A program made the position numbers and the translations under genes. Shown in pieces: positions 5,374 through 6,359 of a stretch of DNA of 6,359 bases; the stretch's first letter is position 1; each line of letters starts with the position of its first letter. The notes beneath the pieces were generated by a model that saw nothing but the letters and a program-made list of their open reading frames with translations, did not search any database and had not been told where the DNA came from. Origin of the DNA: Hyphomicrobiales bacterium (GTDB lineage Bacteria; Pseudomonadota; Alphaproteobacteria; Rhizobiales; Beijerinckiaceae); NCBI GenBank assembly GCA_025363375.1, contig JANYDZ010000299.1, forward strand, positions 1 through 6,359. The letters run 5' to 3'.

Positions 5374-6359
5374 ATGTTGAAACGACGCGATGTCTTGAAT
5401 TTGGGCGCGCAGGGCGCCGCCGCCTTGCTGGCGGGCCGCGCGCAGGCGCAGTCGATGCCGGGCGAAACCGCGCGCGAGGCGGCGGCGCCCGCCTTCAATC
5501 CGCAGAATCTGGCCGAGCAGGCGCGCGCGTTGTCAAAGCGGCCCTACCGGGCGCCCAACGCCGATCTGCCCGACGCCTTCGCCAGCCTCCCGTTCGACGC
5601 CTATGTCGGCATCCGCAACAAGCCCGCCAACATCGTCTGGATTGGCGACAACATTGGCTACGCCATCGAGCCCCTGCATCGCGGCTACGCCTTTTCCGCG
5701 CCCATGCAGATCAATGTCGTCGAAAACGGACAAATGCGCCGGCTCGCCTATGATGCGGCCAATTTCGAATTCGGCGCGGTCAAGCCGCCGGCGGACAACA
5801 AGGACATCGGCTATTCGGGCTTTCGCGTGTTGCGCACCCGCGAGGGCGAAGCGCCGGCGGAGGTCGCGATCTTTCAGGGCGCCAGCTTTTTCCGCGCTCT
5901 GGCGAAGGGCCAGAATTACGGCGTCGCCGCGCGCGGATTGTCGATCCGCACCGCCGATCCCAGAGGCGAGGAGTTCCCTGTTTTTCGCGGCGTCTGGATC
6001 GAGAAGCCAACGCTGGCCGAAAATGTGCTCGTCATTCACGCCTTGCTCGATTCGGAGAGTCTCTGCGGCCTCTACCATTTCACCCTGCGCGGCGACGACG
6101 CCATCATCATCGATACGGAAGCAACGCTGTTCACGCGCCACGCCGTCGAAAATCTCGGCATCGCCGCCATGACCGGCACCAATATTTCCGGCCCCCTCGA
6201 CCGCAGGCGCAGCGACGACGTGCGCCCCGGCGTGTTCGACGCCGCCGGGCTGCAGATGCTCAACGGGCGCGGCGAATGGCTGTGGCGGCCGATTTCCAAC
6301 CGCGAGACCTTGCAGATTTCGGCTTTTGTGGACGACAATCCCAAGGGTTTCGGCTTTCT
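5374..6359 (+). CDS. opgG: Glucan biosynthesis protein OpgG/OpgD (MdoG family), Tat-exported, 3' truncated
   Basis: A frame opens at the ATG 5374 and runs without a stop to the window end, giving 328 complete codons of a protein usually near 500 residues. The N-terminus KRRDVLNLGAQGAAALLAG is a twin-arginine signal (R4, R5), with likely cleavage after A25 (RAQA). Family-typical motifs follow: FDAYVGIR (74-81), KGQNYGVAARGL (178-189), GEEFPVFRGVWIEKP (198-212), and DDNPKGFGF (320-328) at the cut end. OpgG and OpgD are periplasmic proteins that shape osmoregulated beta-glucans made by the membrane synthase OpgH. E. coli OpgD is the Tat-exported paralogue, so the OpgG/OpgD name is interchangeable here and the symbol marks the family. 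An in-frame TGA at 5356 limits the start to TTG 5371 or ATG 5374. No strong Shine-Dalgarno site precedes it, only GAGA about 13 bases upstream. An opgH partner could follow outside the window, but that is inference. Confidence 0.9.
   Translation, partial: MLKRRDVLNLGAQGAAALLAGRAQAQSMPGETAREAAAPAFNPQNLAEQARALSKRPYRAPNADLPDAFASLPFDAYVGIRNKPANIVWIGDNIGYAIEPLHRGYAFSAPMQINVVENGQMRRLAYDAANFEFGAVKPPADNKDIGYSGFRVLRTREGEAPAEVAIFQGASFFRALAKGQNYGVAARGLSIRTADPRGEEFPVFRGVWIEKPTLAENVLVIHALLDSESLCGLYHFTLRGDDAIIIDTEATLFTRHAVENLGIAAMTGTNISGPLDRRRSDDVRPGVFDAAGLQMLNGRGEWLWRPISNRETLQISAFVDDNPKGFGF

Noticed and set aside
5533..6141. 202-residue minus-strand frame opposite the opgG-type gene
   Set aside because: The plus-strand frame has a Tat signal and MdoG-family motifs. 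The minus frame has no domain and no promoter context.

Overview
This is GC-rich DNA with strong Shine-Dalgarno sites and protein sequences typical of Alphaproteobacteria. The style fits the Hyphomicrobiales (Rhizobiales), possibly the Beijerinckiaceae/Methylocystaceae, but the genus is a guess from sequence style and not something the window proves. It reads as an ordinary chromosomal region. No transposase, integrase, CRISPR array, tRNA or rRNA was seen, and I found no candidate for an undescribed multi-gene system.

Layout from left to right:
(1) The 3' part of a plus-strand short-chain acyl-CoA type transcriptional regulator (ScfR/RamB/PccR family), cut by the window start and ending at 779.
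(2) A convergent minus-strand metal-dependent amidohydrolase of the Amidohydro_2 / gamma-resorcylate decarboxylase-like group (806-1801).
(3) A 485-base stretch with no convincing gene (1802-2286). It holds a probable 3' hairpin for the next gene, an AT-rich island and a perfect 16-bp palindrome.
(4) A minus-strand NRAMP-family transporter (2287-3591) whose metal-site motifs differ from those of classical MntH.
(5) A 228-base leader (3592-3819) with a second perfect 16-bp palindrome.
(6) Minus-strand glmU (3820-5184), complete and with all main catalytic residues recognisable.
(7) A 189-base divergent promoter region (5185-5373).
(8) The 5' part of a plus-strand opgG/opgD-type glucan biosynthesis gene with a Tat signal peptide (5374 to the window end, cut).

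The only obvious functional theme is the cell envelope. GlmU makes UDP-GlcNAc for peptidoglycan and LPS, and the divergent OpgG/OpgD protein shapes periplasmic glucans. The amidohydrolase and the NRAMP transporter lie on the same strand as glmU but are separated from it and from each other by 228 and 485 bases. They are probably transcribed independently. The observations most worth a second look are the altered NRAMP motifs (DPSG and SPY in place of DPGN and MPH) and the two 16-bp palindromes flanking that gene.
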